Positions 43,380 to 52,114 are shown, counted from the stretch's first letter. The stretch is 64,000 nt of DNA from JALHMQ01 sp020248785 (GCA_046343415.1 JBKDNL010000117.1:1-64000), one strand, 5' to 3'. Notes: generated from the sequence alone by a model not told the origin. Translations and numbers: made by a program.

Positions 43380-43904
43380 ATGCACAAGAACACGCTGCGC
43401 CATGCCCTGGGATTCACCGTCGTCGAGGCAGCCATCGCCACCGCAGTTGCCGCCACGCTTACGGCGTCGGCCGTGCCGCACTTCAAGGCGTCACTGGATC
43501 GTCAGGCGCTGACCAGCACTGCCAATGAACTGCAACTGTCGATCGAACTGGGTCGCAGCGAGGCCCTGTCGCGCGGACAGCGCGTGGTCCTGGCGCCGCA
43601 GCGCCCGAACGACTGGGCCTCCGGCTGGCTGCTGTATCGCGATGACAATGACAACGGCGTGCGCGAGGACGCCGAGCCCATCGTGCGGGTGTTCAACGGC
43701 CCGCCGCAGGGACTTGCGGTGCGCAGCTGGGGCGGGCCCGCCAACAACGTCCTGAGCTTCACCGACGACGGCTTCCTGCGGCGCCCCGGGGGCAACGGCC
43801 TGGCCATGGGCGGGATCTCGTTCAGCGTGGGCGATCAGGTGCGCACGGTCTGCTTTTCAGCCACGCGCACGCGCGTCACCACCGCGACGAGCTGCGGAAG
43901 CTGA
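43380..43904 (+). CDS. Second FimT/GspH-like pseudopilin, divergent
   Basis: 174 residues. Prepilin-like start RHALGFTVVEAAIATAVAATLTASAVPHF with the cleavage Gly and Glu5, then a GspH-like domain (LQLSIELGRSEALSRGQRVVLAP, DWASGWLLYRDDNDNGVREDAEPIVRVF). The segment DDNDNGVREDAE is calcium-loop-like. GGAGG lies eight bases before the ATG, which excludes the longer upstream frame. It is divergent from the pilus operon and so is regulated apart from it. Confidence 0.83.
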   Translation: MHKNTLRHALGFTVVEAAIATAVAATLTASAVPHFKASLDRQALTSTANELQLSIELGRSEALSRGQRVVLAPQRPNDWASGWLLYRDDNDNGVREDAEPIVRVFNGPPQGLAVRSWGGPANNVLSFTDDGFLRRPGGNGLAMGGISFSVGDQVRTVCFSATRTRVTTATSCGS

Positions 43905-43917
43905 GTGCGGGGAGGAG

Positions 43918-43939
43918 GAACGTCCAGACGGGGACGTTC
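43918..43939. terminator. 8-bp hairpin between pseudopilin and tRNA
   Basis: GAACGTCC (43918-43925) and GGACGTTC (43932-43939) pair perfectly with a six-base loop, between the pseudopilin stop and the tRNA 3' end. No T run follows; it may act as a bidirectional terminator or tRNA 3' processing signal. Confidence 0.4.
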
Positions 43940-43944
43940 GGAGG

Positions 43945-44020
43945 TGGCGCGCCCGGCAGGAATCGAACCTGCGACCCTTGGCTTCGGAGGCCAATACTCT
44001 ATCCCCTGAGCTACGGGCGC
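43945..44020 (-). tRNA. tRNA-Arg (anticodon CCG)
   Basis: 76 bases on the minus strand with encoded CCA. Acceptor GCGCCCG pairs with CGGGCGC, discriminator G; D arm GCTC...GAGT; anticodon stem TTGGC/GCCAA with loop CTCCGAA giving anticodon CCG, reading CGG; T arm GCAGGTTCGATTCCTGC. All arms pair well. Confidence 0.95.
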
Positions 44021-44165
44021 CTTGCGTGCTGCGGGCCATCCAGGCCCGCCGAGCCAGCGCAGGGCACGCGCGATTCGCGCTTGCTGCATCGACCCGGAAC
44101 TGCCGAGGATACCGGCTCCCGCCGGGCAGCGTCCAACCGGCGCCAGCCACCAGAGTGGCCCCGCA

Positions 44166-44171
44166 TATAAT
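44166..44171 (+). promoter_or_regulatory. Candidate -10 element of the cytochrome gene
   Basis: A perfect TATAAT about 110 bases upstream of the cytochrome start, in otherwise GC-rich DNA. No good -35 is visible at the normal spacing. Confidence 0.4.
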
Positions 44172-44281
44172 CGGCCGCGCTCACGAGCTCGTTTCCGCAA
44201 CCTTCCCCTGCACTGGCTCACCGGGCGCCTCGCTTGCGACGCGCCTCGATCAACGCGCACACTGAACCCGGCCCGCCCACT

Positions 44282-45139
44282 ATGTCCGAGCAGCACGCCT
44301 CCCCCATCAAGACCCCGCAGCAGTTGATCGCGCTGATCGTGTTGTCGTTCATCGTGCCGGTGGGCGTCATCGTCCTGCTCGCCAGCTACGTGGCGGGGGC
44401 CAAGCGCGAGGGCGCCGGTTCGGGTTCGATGACGCCCGAAGCGGTCGCGGATCGCCTGAAGCCGGTCGGCATGGTGGCGCTGGCCGCCGCGGCCGGGCCG
44501 CGCACGCTGCAATCCGGCGAGGCCGTCTACAAGCTCGCCTGCAGCGCCTGCCACACGCCCGGCGTTGCCGGCGCGCCCAAGACCGGCGACGCCGCCGCCT
44601 GGGCGCCGCGCATGAAGCAAGGCTTCGACACGCTGGTCAAGCACGCGGTCGAGGGCTTCAAGACGATGCCGGCCAAGGGCGGCAATGCAGATCTCGACCC
44701 GATCGAAGTCGCGCGCGCGGTAGCGTGGATGGGCAATCAGTCGGGTGGCAAGTTCACGGAGCCCGCAGCGCCGGCCGCGGCAAAGCAGGACGCCGCCGCG
44801 CCCGCCCCAGCAGCGCCCGCGGCATCTGCCGCTGCGGCCCCGGTTGCGCCCGCGGTGACCATCGCCGCGGCTGCCGCCACCGCACCCACCGCTGCCAAGG
44901 CGGGGGTGGGCGAGGCCCTTTACAAGCATGCCTGCTCGGCCTGCCACGTGGCCGGTGTGGCCGGCGCGCCCAGGAGCGGCGACAAGGCCGCCTGGGCGCC
45001 GCGCATCAAGCTGGGCATCGACGCGCTGACCGCCAGCGTCATCAAGGGCAAGGGCGCGATGCCGCCCAAGGGTGGCTCGACCGCCAGCGAGGCCGACATC
45101 CAGGCCGCCGTCGAGTACATGGTGAGCCAAGCCAGGTAG
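44282..45139 (+). CDS. Membrane-anchored diheme cytochrome c (c5 type)
   Basis: 285 residues. One N-terminal helix (about 13-40) anchors it in the inner membrane. Two homologous cytochrome domains each have a CSACH heme site, YKLACSACHTPGVAGAPKTGD with MPAKGG, and YKHACSACHVAGVAGAPRSGD with MPPKGG supplying the methionine ligand, separated by an Ala/Pro-rich linker (about 160-215). The internal duplication is evident. It probably carries electrons to a terminal oxidase. The ATG is preferred over an upstream start because the membrane helix begins just after it. Confidence 0.9.
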   Translation: MSEQHASPIKTPQQLIALIVLSFIVPVGVIVLLASYVAGAKREGAGSGSMTPEAVADRLKPVGMVALAAAAGPRTLQSGEAVYKLACSACHTPGVAGAPKTGDAAAWAPRMKQGFDTLVKHAVEGFKTMPAKGGNADLDPIEVARAVAWMGNQSGGKFTEPAAPAAAKQDAAAPAPAAPAASAAAAPVAPAVTIAAAAATAPTAAKAGVGEALYKHACSACHVAGVAGAPRSGDKAAWAPRIKLGIDALTASVIKGKGAMPPKGGSTASEADIQAAVEYMVSQAR

Positions 45140-45157
45140 TCGCGCCACGGCGCCCAG

Positions 45158-45184
45158 GCCGCCTCGATGGCGGCATTTTTGTTT
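45158..45184 (+). terminator. Terminator of the cytochrome gene
   Basis: GCCGCC (45158-45163), five-base loop, GGCGGC (45169-45174), then ATTTTTGTTT. Confidence 0.85.
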
Positions 45185-45212
45185 GCGGTCGCCGCGTCGG
45201 AACGCTGACCGC

Positions 45213-47246
45213 TCAGATCTGCTGCGGGTCGACCTCGATCTTCCAGCGCACGCGCGGCCGATGCTCGGCGGCAATGCGCGCCACCTGCGCCAGCCAGCCG
45301 ACGAGGAAGGCCTGCAGCGCCGCGCGCTGGCGCGACTCCACCAGCAGTTGCGCGCGATGCATGCCGGCCAAACGCTCGAGCGGCATGGGCACCGGGTCGA
45401 ACAGGCGCACGACCCCCGCGTCGCCAGCCGCATCGCGCGCGGCGCCGAGCACGCCGAGCGCGTGCGCCATCACCCTGGCCTCGGTGGTCAGCAGCGCCTG
45501 GTGCACGAAGGGCGGCAGTTGCGCGCTCTCGCGTTCAGCCAGCTGCTGGTTGGCGAAGCCAACGTAGTCCCCCGCGGCAAGGGCCGCGAGCAGCGGATGG
45601 GTCGGGTAGCGCGTCTGCACCAGCACCTCGCTCGCGCGGCCGGAGCGACCCGCGCGACCGGCCACCTGCAGCAGGGTGGCGAACAGCCGCTCGGGCGCGC
45701 GAAAGTCCGGCGCCACCAGCTGCGCATCGGCATTGAGCACGGCCACCAGCGTCACGCGCTGGAAGTCGTGCCCCTTGGCAATCATCTGCGTGCCCACCAG
45801 CACGTCGGTCTCGCCTGCATGCACGGCATCGAGCGCATCGCGCGCGGCGTGGCGCTTGCGCGTGCTGTCGCGGTCCAGTCGCGCAATGCGCGCGCCGGGC
45901 AGCACATCGGCCAGCGCCTCCTCGATGCGCTGCGTGCCATGGCCGACCGCGCGCAGATCGACATTGCCGCAGGTAGGGCAGGCGCGCGGCACGCGGGCCT
46001 GCCAGCCACAGTGATGGCATCGCAGCGTGCCGTCGCCCTTGTGATACGCCGCGAAGGTCGAGCAGCGCACGCATTGCGAGACCCAGCCGCAGCCCTCGCA
46101 GGCGATCACCGGCGCATAGCCGCGGCGGTTGATGAAGACCAGCGCCTGCTCGCCGCGCGCCAGCGCAGCCTGTAACGCGGTGCGCACGGCCTGCGTCAGG
46201 CCCTGCTGTGGCGGGTCCTCGCGCGTGTCGATCATGCGCACCTGCACCTGGCCCTGTGCGCCACCGCCGGCGCGTGCGGCGAGCCTGAGCAGCACGTAGC
46301 GACCGCGCTGCGCCTGCGCCCAGGTCTCGATCGCCGGCGTGGCCGAGCCCAGCACCACCGGCACACGTGCAAGCTGCGCGCGCTTGATGGCCAGGTCGCG
46401 CGCCGAGTAGCGCACGCCGTCGCCCGCCTTGAACGAGGCGTCATGCTCCTCATCGACGACGATCAGGGCCAGCTGCGGCAGCGACGCAAACACCGCCAGC
46501 CGCGTGCCCAGCACCAGCCGCGCGCGCCCCTCGTGCGCGGCCAGCCATTGCGCCGAGCGCTCCGCTGCCGGCAGGCCGCTGTGCAGGACAGCCACGCCCG
46601 CGTGCGGAAAGCGGGCGCGCAAGCGTGCCTCGAACTGCGGGGTGAGGTTGATCTCTGGCACCAGCAGCAGCACCTGCGCGCGCGGGTCACGCGCCAGACG
46701 CCGTGCCGCCGCTTCCAGGTAGACCTCGGTCTTGCCGCTGCCGGTGACCCCATGGAGCAGATGCGGCGCGAAACCGACTGCCGCGTCGATCGCCTCGACC
46801 GCAGTGCATTGCTCGGCGTTCAGTGCGAAGGCGGGTTGTGCTGCGCCATCGGTCGCGGCATGACCCGCGCCGACTTCGCGCTGGCGCAGGCGTTGCAAGC
46901 TCGCCAGAAAGCGTGGTCCCGGCGGCGTGCGCAGCGCGGGCGGCAGCGCGGGCACCGCCACCTCACCCCAGCAGTGCTGGTAGTACGTGCCGGAGAACGC
47001 GGTGAGTGCGAGCCAGTTGGCGTCGAGCGGCGCGACCTCGTCGACCACACGCAGCACCGCGCGCAGACGGGCCTGATCAACGGTGGCGCTGTGGGTCAGC
47101 GCCACGACAATGCCGCTGACTTGGCGTCGCCCAAGCGGCACTACGCAACAGGAGCCGATCTGCGCTGCGGCCTGCAATGCCTCCGGCAGCGCGTATTCCA
47201 ACGGCTGCGCAAGGGGCGCGTCGACGACGACGCGGGCAATCGTCAT
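45213..47246 (-). CDS. priA: Primosomal helicase PriA
   Basis: 677 residues. N-terminal fork-binding domain (MTIARVVVDAPLAQPLEYALPE), Walker A GVTGSGKTEVYLEAAARRL, DEEH box (VVDEEHDASFKAGDGVRYSARD), the zinc-binding Cys cluster CEGCGWVSQCVRCS...CHHCGW...CPTCGN, and C-terminal helicase motifs (GTQMIAKGHDFQRVTLV, QVAGRAGRSGRASEVLVQT). It restarts replication at collapsed forks. The ATG at 47246 gives the normal N-terminus; the longer frame adds 67 non-conserved residues. Confidence 0.95.
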   Translation of the reverse strand: MTIARVVVDAPLAQPLEYALPEALQAAAQIGSCCVVPLGRRQVSGIVVALTHSATVDQARLRAVLRVVDEVAPLDANWLALTAFSGTYYQHCWGEVAVPALPPALRTPPGPRFLASLQRLRQREVGAGHAATDGAAQPAFALNAEQCTAVEAIDAAVGFAPHLLHGVTGSGKTEVYLEAAARRLARDPRAQVLLLVPEINLTPQFEARLRARFPHAGVAVLHSGLPAAERSAQWLAAHEGRARLVLGTRLAVFASLPQLALIVVDEEHDASFKAGDGVRYSARDLAIKRAQLARVPVVLGSATPAIETWAQAQRGRYVLLRLAARAGGGAQGQVQVRMIDTREDPPQQGLTQAVRTALQAALARGEQALVFINRRGYAPVIACEGCGWVSQCVRCSTFAAYHKGDGTLRCHHCGWQARVPRACPTCGNVDLRAVGHGTQRIEEALADVLPGARIARLDRDSTRKRHAARDALDAVHAGETDVLVGTQMIAKGHDFQRVTLVAVLNADAQLVAPDFRAPERLFATLLQVAGRAGRSGRASEVLVQTRYPTHPLLAALAAGDYVGFANQQLAERESAQLPPFVHQALLTTEARVMAHALGVLGAARDAAGDAGVVRLFDPVPMPLERLAGMHRAQLLVESRQRAALQAFLVGWLAQVARIAAEHRPRVRWKIEVDPQQI

Positions 47247-47591
47247 GGTCCACGGTCCCGATGAAACCCTTGCGGCGCCACGACGTGCTTCAGCTAAGTG
47301 ACTGATTTTTGTGCTGGAGCAAGGGTCTTCCCGGCCTGTGGATAGTTTTGTGGACAAAACGGCGGGTAACTTCCGAGTCCACCCGACCCCAACCTTGGTG
47401 TTTGGTTGTCCCGACAGTGCAGCGGTTAACTTCCGCTGACGATTCAAGCACTTGCGACGAAGACACGTGGTTTGCGACCTATTGACGGCCGCCGAGCCGC
47501 GCCAATTCGGCCTTGGCGCTGTTTTGTGAATAAGTCAAGCGCTTCTGCCCTGCGACCACCGATCGTTGCCGCGTCGCAAAAGGGGTATGGA
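47247..47591. other. priA-hemE spacer with DnaA-box-like sites
   Basis: 345 bases without a gene. It holds three 8-of-9 matches to the DnaA box TGTGGATAA: TGTGGATAG (47337-47345), TGTGGACAA (47350-47358) and TGTGAATAA (47525-47533). The second lies inside the palindrome GTTTTGTGGACAAAAC (47346-47361). A short direct repeat AACTTCCG also occurs near 47368 and 47428. Promoter of priA probably lies here. Confidence 0.4.
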
Positions 47592-48671
47592 TCAGCGCAA
47601 GCGGCGGCTATGGCGATGCACTTCGTCGGCCAGGATGTCCACAGATTCGGGCGGCGTGAACTGCGAGATGCCGTGCCCGAGGTTGAAGACGTGGCCGCCC
47701 CAGCGTCCATCGGCGCGCTGCGGCCGGCCATAGCTGTCGAGCACCCGCCGGGCTTCCTTGCGAAGCGCGTCCTCACCTGCAAAGAGCGACATCGGGTCGA
47801 GATTGCCCTGTAGCGCGCAACGGTCATCGATGCGGGCGCGCGCCCGGCCCAGATCGACCGTCCAGTCCAGACCCACCGCATCGGCACCGCAGTCAGCGAT
47901 CGCTTCGAGCCAGAGACCGCCGCCCTTGGTGAACACAATCACGGGCACACGTTCGCCGTCGACCTCACGCCGCAGGCCGGCGACGACCCGGCGCATGTAG
48001 GCCAGCGAAAACGCCTGATAAGCGCCGTCGGCCAGCGCACCGCCCCAAGTGTCGAACACCATCACCGCTTGGGCACCGGCCCGGATCTGCGCGTTCAGGT
48101 AGTCCATCACCGCCTTGGCATTGATCTCGAGAATCTTGTGCAGCAGGTCCGGGCGCGCATACAGCATCGTCTTGACGCGTCGGAAGTCATCCGAGCCGCC
48201 ACCTTCGACCATGTAGCAGGCGAGCGTGAACGGACTGCCGGAAAAGCCGATCAGCGGAATGCGGTTGGCCAGTGCACGCCGGATCTCGCGCACGCCATCG
48301 AGCACGTAGGTGAGCGTGAGCTCCGGGTCCGGCGCGGCGAGCTTGGCGACATCGGCCTCCTCGCGCACCGGCCGCTCGAACTTGGGTCCTTCGCCGTCAG
48401 CGAAGTACAGCCCGAGGCCCATCGCATCCGGCACGGTGAGGATGTCGGAGAACAGGATCGCCGCGTCCAGCGCAAAGCGATCGACCGGCTGCATCGTCAC
48501 TTCGGTCGCGTAAGCGGGGCTCTTGGCCAGACCGAGGAAGCTGCCCGCGCGCTTGCGCGTAGCGTTGTACTCGGGCAGGTAGCGGCCCGCCTGACGCATC
48601 AGCCACAGCGGGGTGTAGTCGGTGGGCTGGCGCAGCAGCGCGCGCAGCAGCGTGTCGTTGGCAGGCTTCAC
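47592..48671 (-). CDS. hemE: Uroporphyrinogen decarboxylase
   Basis: 359 residues. It decarboxylates uroporphyrinogen III to coproporphyrinogen III in heme synthesis. Family motifs: PLWLMRQAGRYLPEYNATR, GFSGSPFTLACYMVEGGGS, VMVFDTWGGAL and the C-terminal HVFNLGHGISQFTPPE. I chose a GTG start at 48671 because it gives the conserved MKPANDTLLRALLRQPTDYTP N-terminus; the frame upstream is not conserved. It is separated from the next minus-strand gene by a terminator. Confidence 0.95.
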   Translation of the reverse strand: MKPANDTLLRALLRQPTDYTPLWLMRQAGRYLPEYNATRKRAGSFLGLAKSPAYATEVTMQPVDRFALDAAILFSDILTVPDAMGLGLYFADGEGPKFERPVREEADVAKLAAPDPELTLTYVLDGVREIRRALANRIPLIGFSGSPFTLACYMVEGGGSDDFRRVKTMLYARPDLLHKILEINAKAVMDYLNAQIRAGAQAVMVFDTWGGALADGAYQAFSLAYMRRVVAGLRREVDGERVPVIVFTKGGGLWLEAIADCGADAVGLDWTVDLGRARARIDDRCALQGNLDPMSLFAGEDALRKEARRVLDSYGRPQRADGRWGGHVFNLGHGISQFTPPESVDILADEVHRHSRRLR

Positions 48672-48760
48672 GGGACGAAAACGTCGATCGGGGGCCGCGA
48701 TTCTGGCATGCGGCGTCGCGACCACGCAGACCCTGTGCGACGGCGCTTGCGCAAGCGCAG

Positions 48761-48792
48761 AAAACACAAAGCGGGCCACGCGGGCCCGCTTT
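48761..48792 (-). terminator. Terminator after the small secreted-protein gene
   Basis: A 10-bp stem (AAAGCGGGCC at 48768-48777 with 48783-48792), five-base loop, then GTGTTTTC on the minus strand, about 24 bases after the stop. Confidence 0.75.
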
Positions 48793-48815
48793 GCAGTCGA
48801 ACGAGACAGCCGCGA

Positions 48816-48974
48816 TTACTTCTTGGCGGCGGGCTGCTCGCAACCCTTCATTTTCGGATCTTTCTTGCACTCTTCAGCCGTAGGCTTCTTGACTTCGGCT
48901 TTCTTCTCTTGGGCGATGGCAACGCCGGACACGGCGAAGGCGCCAACGATCACGGCAGCAAGCAGCTTTTTCAT
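48816..48974 (-). CDS. Small secreted Lys-rich protein
   Basis: 52 codons of protein. A signal peptide (MKKLLAAVIVGAFAVSGVAIAQ, cleavage after AIA) is followed by a short charged tail (EKKAEVKKPTAEECKKDPKM, ending KGCEQPAAKK) with two Cys eight residues apart that could form a disulfide. AGGA lies 6-9 bases before the ATG and a terminator follows, so it is a self-contained gene. The family is not recognised. Similar tiny AKK-rich periplasmic proteins are common in Burkholderiales. Confidence 0.75.
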   Translation of the reverse strand: MKKLLAAVIVGAFAVSGVAIAQEKKAEVKKPTAEECKKDPKMKGCEQPAAKK

Positions 48975-49173
48975 GGTTGTTCCTGGAACGGTTGGTTGGT
49001 CGATCTAAGTTCGCCCGCGCTTGAAGGAGTCCCTCCTTAGCCCTGGGCTGAGCGGCTAACGCGTAGCCGGCGGCAAGGTTGACACAGGTCGCAGAGACCG
49101 GCGGGCGGATGCTCAGAGGAGCTGGGCGAAGTGATGCGTTTTCGCGACGCGACTGACGCCGGGTGGCGACAGG

Positions 49174-51330
49174 TCAGAGGGGCCAGTCCAAGCCGGCCAG
49201 CCAGGTGCGCCCCGGCGCCGGCTCGAAGAAACGGCCATTGCCTTCGTTGACGATGATCGATCCGGCATAGCGGCGAGCGAAGAGATTGTCGACACGGGCA
49301 AAGAGCCTGGGCTTGCCGAGCACCAGGAGTGTCCGCGCGACGCTCAGGCCCAGCACTGCATATCCTCCCGCGGCGTCGGTGTTGCGGTCGTCAACCGCGA
49401 TCTCGGACTGCGCGCGCCACTCCGCTACAAGGTCGGCCCAGGACGCGCGGTAACGGACCTCGGCAAATGCCGTGAACTCCGGCACCCCTGGCAAGGCATT
49501 TCCCCGAGTAACCGGTAGGGTCGGCGTCAAGCAGGGCGCCGGGCCACAAGTGAGAAACGGCGTGTCGAAGCGCGCGTCCAGCCACGTCAGGCTTGCGGTG
49601 GCCGACACGCGCCCTTGCGGCTGCCACTGCACGCTGGCCTCGATGCCATCGCGCCGGGTTCTCGCGACGTTGCCGAAGGAGGCGCGGCCGCCGGCATTGG
49701 TGCGCACCACGATCTCGTCGTCGGTGCGTACGCTGAACAGCGCCAGCGCCGCCCGCCAGTGTCCCGCCACGAGCTTGGTGCCTACCTCCACGTTGTCGCT
49801 GCGCGCAGCCTCCAGTGCCGTGTTCAGGCCCGCGCTGCCATCGGGGCGATAGGCGAGCTCGTTCAGCGTTGGCGTCTCGAAGCCGCGGCCGTAGGCGGCA
49901 TACACGCTCCAGCTTGCGCCCGGCCGATAGACCAGCCCCAGTGTTGGATTCACCGCCGAGAAGCTCGTCTCGCCGGAGTCGTCGCCATTGGTGCCGCGGA
50001 TGAAGCGATCGTCGCTGCGCACGTCGATGGTCGAGCCGCGCACGCCCGCGTGCGCGCTCCAGGCGGGCGCAAGCCGCCACTCGACCTGCGCATAGGCATC
50101 GAGCGCCTGGACGCGGTTGTCCTCGTCGCGGCGCAGCTTGCCCTGCACGCCGAGCGTGGGCGCAGTTGGCGGCCCGACGAAGTTCTCGAAGCCGCGCCGC
50201 GCCTCATCCATCAGCTCGACGTTGACGCCGACACTGGCCGTGACCGTTGCGAACTGCATGGTTGCGCGCAGGTCGGCGCCGCCGAAGCCGCGGTCGAAGT
50301 CGATCACGCCGCCAGGACTGCCTGGATTGAGCTGCGTGGTCACGGGAATCGCCTGAAACTGGGTCACGCTGCGCTCACCCAGCCAGGCGGTGGTGGTGAG
50401 CGTCAGTGGCACGCCAAAGAGCGCCAGATCGGAGCGCAGGTCGCCGCCGATGGTGGTCTGCCGCGTGGTCTTGCGCGTGTAAAACTGGCGCGCCAAGGGC
50501 GAGGTCTGGTCGGGATCGGCGTCGAATTGCGCGCGCGTCAGGCCGAGCGGGTCCTGTGCATCGGGCATCGCCAGCGAGTTGAGCGAGACGCGAAGCCGGC
50601 CCAGCGGTATGTCGTCCAGCGCAACGCGCAAATGCACGCTGTCGCGCCGCGCCGCGCTATGCGGTCGCGTGCCATCAGTCTCGAAGCGCCCGGCATCCAG
50701 GGCAAAGCTCGCGCGCTCCGTACCGCCGCTGCCGGCAAGGCCGGCGCGCCACGTGCCGTCGCTGCCATAAGCCCCGCTGACGACGAACTGCGGCTCGCCG
50801 CGCGGCAATTGCGTGGTCAATGCGATTACGCCCCCCGATGAGTTGCCGTAGAGCGCCGAAAATGGGCCGCGCATCACCTCGATGCGCTCGGCCTGAGTCA
50901 GCGGAAAGTGCGAGACCTGTCCCTGCCCGTCCGGAAAACTTGCCGGCACGCCGTCGACATACAGGCGCAGGCCGCGCACGCCAAAGGTCGAACGGCTGCC
51001 GAAGCCGCGCGACGAGATCTGCAGGTCCTGCGCGTAGTTCTGCCGGTTCAACACGACCAAGCCGGGCACGCGCCCGAGCGACTCGGACAGATTGATGCGC
51101 AGGCGGGCGTCGCGGATGGTGTCGCCCTCAACAACATCGACCGAAGCAGGAACATCGAGCCATTGACGCGCGCCGCGCGTGGCCAAGATGACCACGGGCG
51201 CGAGCGCCTCTGCCTGCGCCTGCGCCTGCGCACCGGCCGGCGAAACAGGCTCGGCGAACACGGCGGGCACGGATGCGAGGCCAAAGCAAAGCCAGCTTGC
51301 GCGCGCGCGCTGCGGCAACGACCGCGGCAA
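49174..51330 (-). CDS. TonB-dependent outer-membrane receptor
   Basis: 718 residues from a TTG start at 51330 that has a GGAGG site six bases upstream and begins a signal peptide (ARASWLCFGLASVPAVFA). Plug domain: PVVILATRGARQWLDVPASVDVVEG, SLGRVPGLVVLNRQNYAQDLQISSRGFGSRSTFGVRGLRLYVDGVPASFPDGQGQ, IEVMRGPFSALYGNSSGGVI. The beta-barrel extends to a terminal aromatic-free end GLDWPL. The pattern is FecA-like, suggesting a ferric chelate or another metal complex; the ligand is unknown. No ExbB/TonB genes are near. Confidence 0.88.
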   Translation of the reverse strand: MPRSLPQRARASWLCFGLASVPAVFAEPVSPAGAQAQAQAEALAPVVILATRGARQWLDVPASVDVVEGDTIRDARLRINLSESLGRVPGLVVLNRQNYAQDLQISSRGFGSRSTFGVRGLRLYVDGVPASFPDGQGQVSHFPLTQAERIEVMRGPFSALYGNSSGGVIALTTQLPRGEPQFVVSGAYGSDGTWRAGLAGSGGTERASFALDAGRFETDGTRPHSAARRDSVHLRVALDDIPLGRLRVSLNSLAMPDAQDPLGLTRAQFDADPDQTSPLARQFYTRKTTRQTTIGGDLRSDLALFGVPLTLTTTAWLGERSVTQFQAIPVTTQLNPGSPGGVIDFDRGFGGADLRATMQFATVTASVGVNVELMDEARRGFENFVGPPTAPTLGVQGKLRRDEDNRVQALDAYAQVEWRLAPAWSAHAGVRGSTIDVRSDDRFIRGTNGDDSGETSFSAVNPTLGLVYRPGASWSVYAAYGRGFETPTLNELAYRPDGSAGLNTALEAARSDNVEVGTKLVAGHWRAALALFSVRTDDEIVVRTNAGGRASFGNVARTRRDGIEASVQWQPQGRVSATASLTWLDARFDTPFLTCGPAPCLTPTLPVTRGNALPGVPEFTAFAEVRYRASWADLVAEWRAQSEIAVDDRNTDAAGGYAVLGLSVARTLLVLGKPRLFARVDNLFARRYAGSIIVNEGNGRFFEPAPGRTWLAGLDWPL

Positions 51331-51354
51331 GGAATCCTCCAGAACCTCGCGTGT

Positions 51355-51378
51355 TCGTCGCCACCATGGTGGCGACGA
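51355..51378. promoter_or_regulatory. Perfect 24-bp palindrome before the TonB receptor
   Basis: Each half reads TCGTCGCCACCA; the whole is self-complementary. It lies 25-48 bases upstream of the TTG start. As DNA it could bind a dimeric regulator; as RNA it makes a 10-bp stem with a CATG loop next to the ribosome-binding site. The rest of the 51331-51685 gap holds the atp terminator and no gene; I saw no cobalamin riboswitch. Confidence 0.5.
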
Positions 51379-51632
51379 CGCCGCCCCTATGGTGCATGAT
51401 GCCTGCGCTTGCTCCCCTGCTTGGCGTTCACGCACGAGCGCCTGGGGCTGGCAGTGCAATCTCCACGGATCGTGCATCCTGCCTCGTCCCTCGCTGCTCG
51501 CTGCCAGCGGTATGCCCCGAACGTCCTGGGCACGCTCGACGGTGAACACGTCAGGCGCGACGCCCAGGCGGTGGCGGGCTCTTGTTCACGGGAAGAGAGG
51601 TTGGGGCGATGACGCGCCGTGGACCGTACGGC

Positions 51633-51661
51633 AAAAAAAGACGGGCGACCCCAGTCGCCCG
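51633..51661 (-). terminator. Terminator of the ATP synthase operon
   Basis: On the minus strand CGGGCGAC, a four-base loop, GTCGCCCG, then TC and seven T. It begins 24 bases after the atpC stop. Confidence 0.9.
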
Positions 51662-51685
51662 CTCTGTTTCCAGCGCTGAAGCCGC

Positions 51686-52102
51686 TTACCTGCCGCGCAA
51701 CCGCTTGATCGCGGAAAGCTGCGCAGCGAGCGCCGACATTTCGGCTTCGACCTTGGCAATCTCCAGATCCGAGCCGGCGTTCCTGCGCGCCTCCTCGGCC
51801 GCACGCAGCGCCTCGGTTGCCTTGACCTCGTCGAGGTCCTTGGCGCGGATCGCCGTGTCGGCCAGCACCGTCACCGTGTTTGGCTGGACCTCGAGGATGC
51901 CGCCGGCGACGAACACCTGGTCTTCCTCGGTCTTGCCGGTCTGCTTGATGCGCACCACACCGGGCCGGATGCGCGTGATCAGCGGCGTGTGCTTGGGATA
52001 GATGCCGAGCTCGCCGGCTTCGCCCGGGAGCACGACAAAGTCCGCTTCTCCCGCGAAGATGCTCTCTTCGGCGGAGACGACGTCGACGTGGATGGTGGAC
52101 AT
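51686..52102 (-). CDS. atpC: ATP synthase epsilon subunit
   Basis: 138 residues. N-terminal beta barrel (MSTIHVDVVSAEESIFAGEADFVVLPGEAGELGIYPKHTPLITRIRPG) and a C-terminal helical hairpin (LDEVKATEALRAAEEARRNAGSDLEIAKVEAEMSALAAQLSAIKRL). It is part of the rotor stalk and inhibits ATP hydrolysis. The ATG at 52102 has GGAAG upstream; an earlier TTG is less likely. It is separated from atpD by a lipoprotein gene. Confidence 0.95.
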   Translation of the reverse strand: MSTIHVDVVSAEESIFAGEADFVVLPGEAGELGIYPKHTPLITRIRPGVVRIKQTGKTEEDQVFVAGGILEVQPNTVTVLADTAIRAKDLDEVKATEALRAAEEARRNAGSDLEIAKVEAEMSALAAQLSAIKRLRGR

Positions 52103-52114
52103 TGCAACTTCCAA

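Noticed and set aside
51128..51397. Alternative ATG reading frame starting MVATNTR inside the palindrome
   Set aside because: It is out of frame with the receptor, ends soon, and its product is Arg/Ala-rich without a clear signal peptide; the TTG start with GGAGG fits better.
51331..51685. Cobalamin or TPP riboswitch before the TonB receptor
   Set aside because: No B12 box or thi box; only the 24-bp palindrome stands out.
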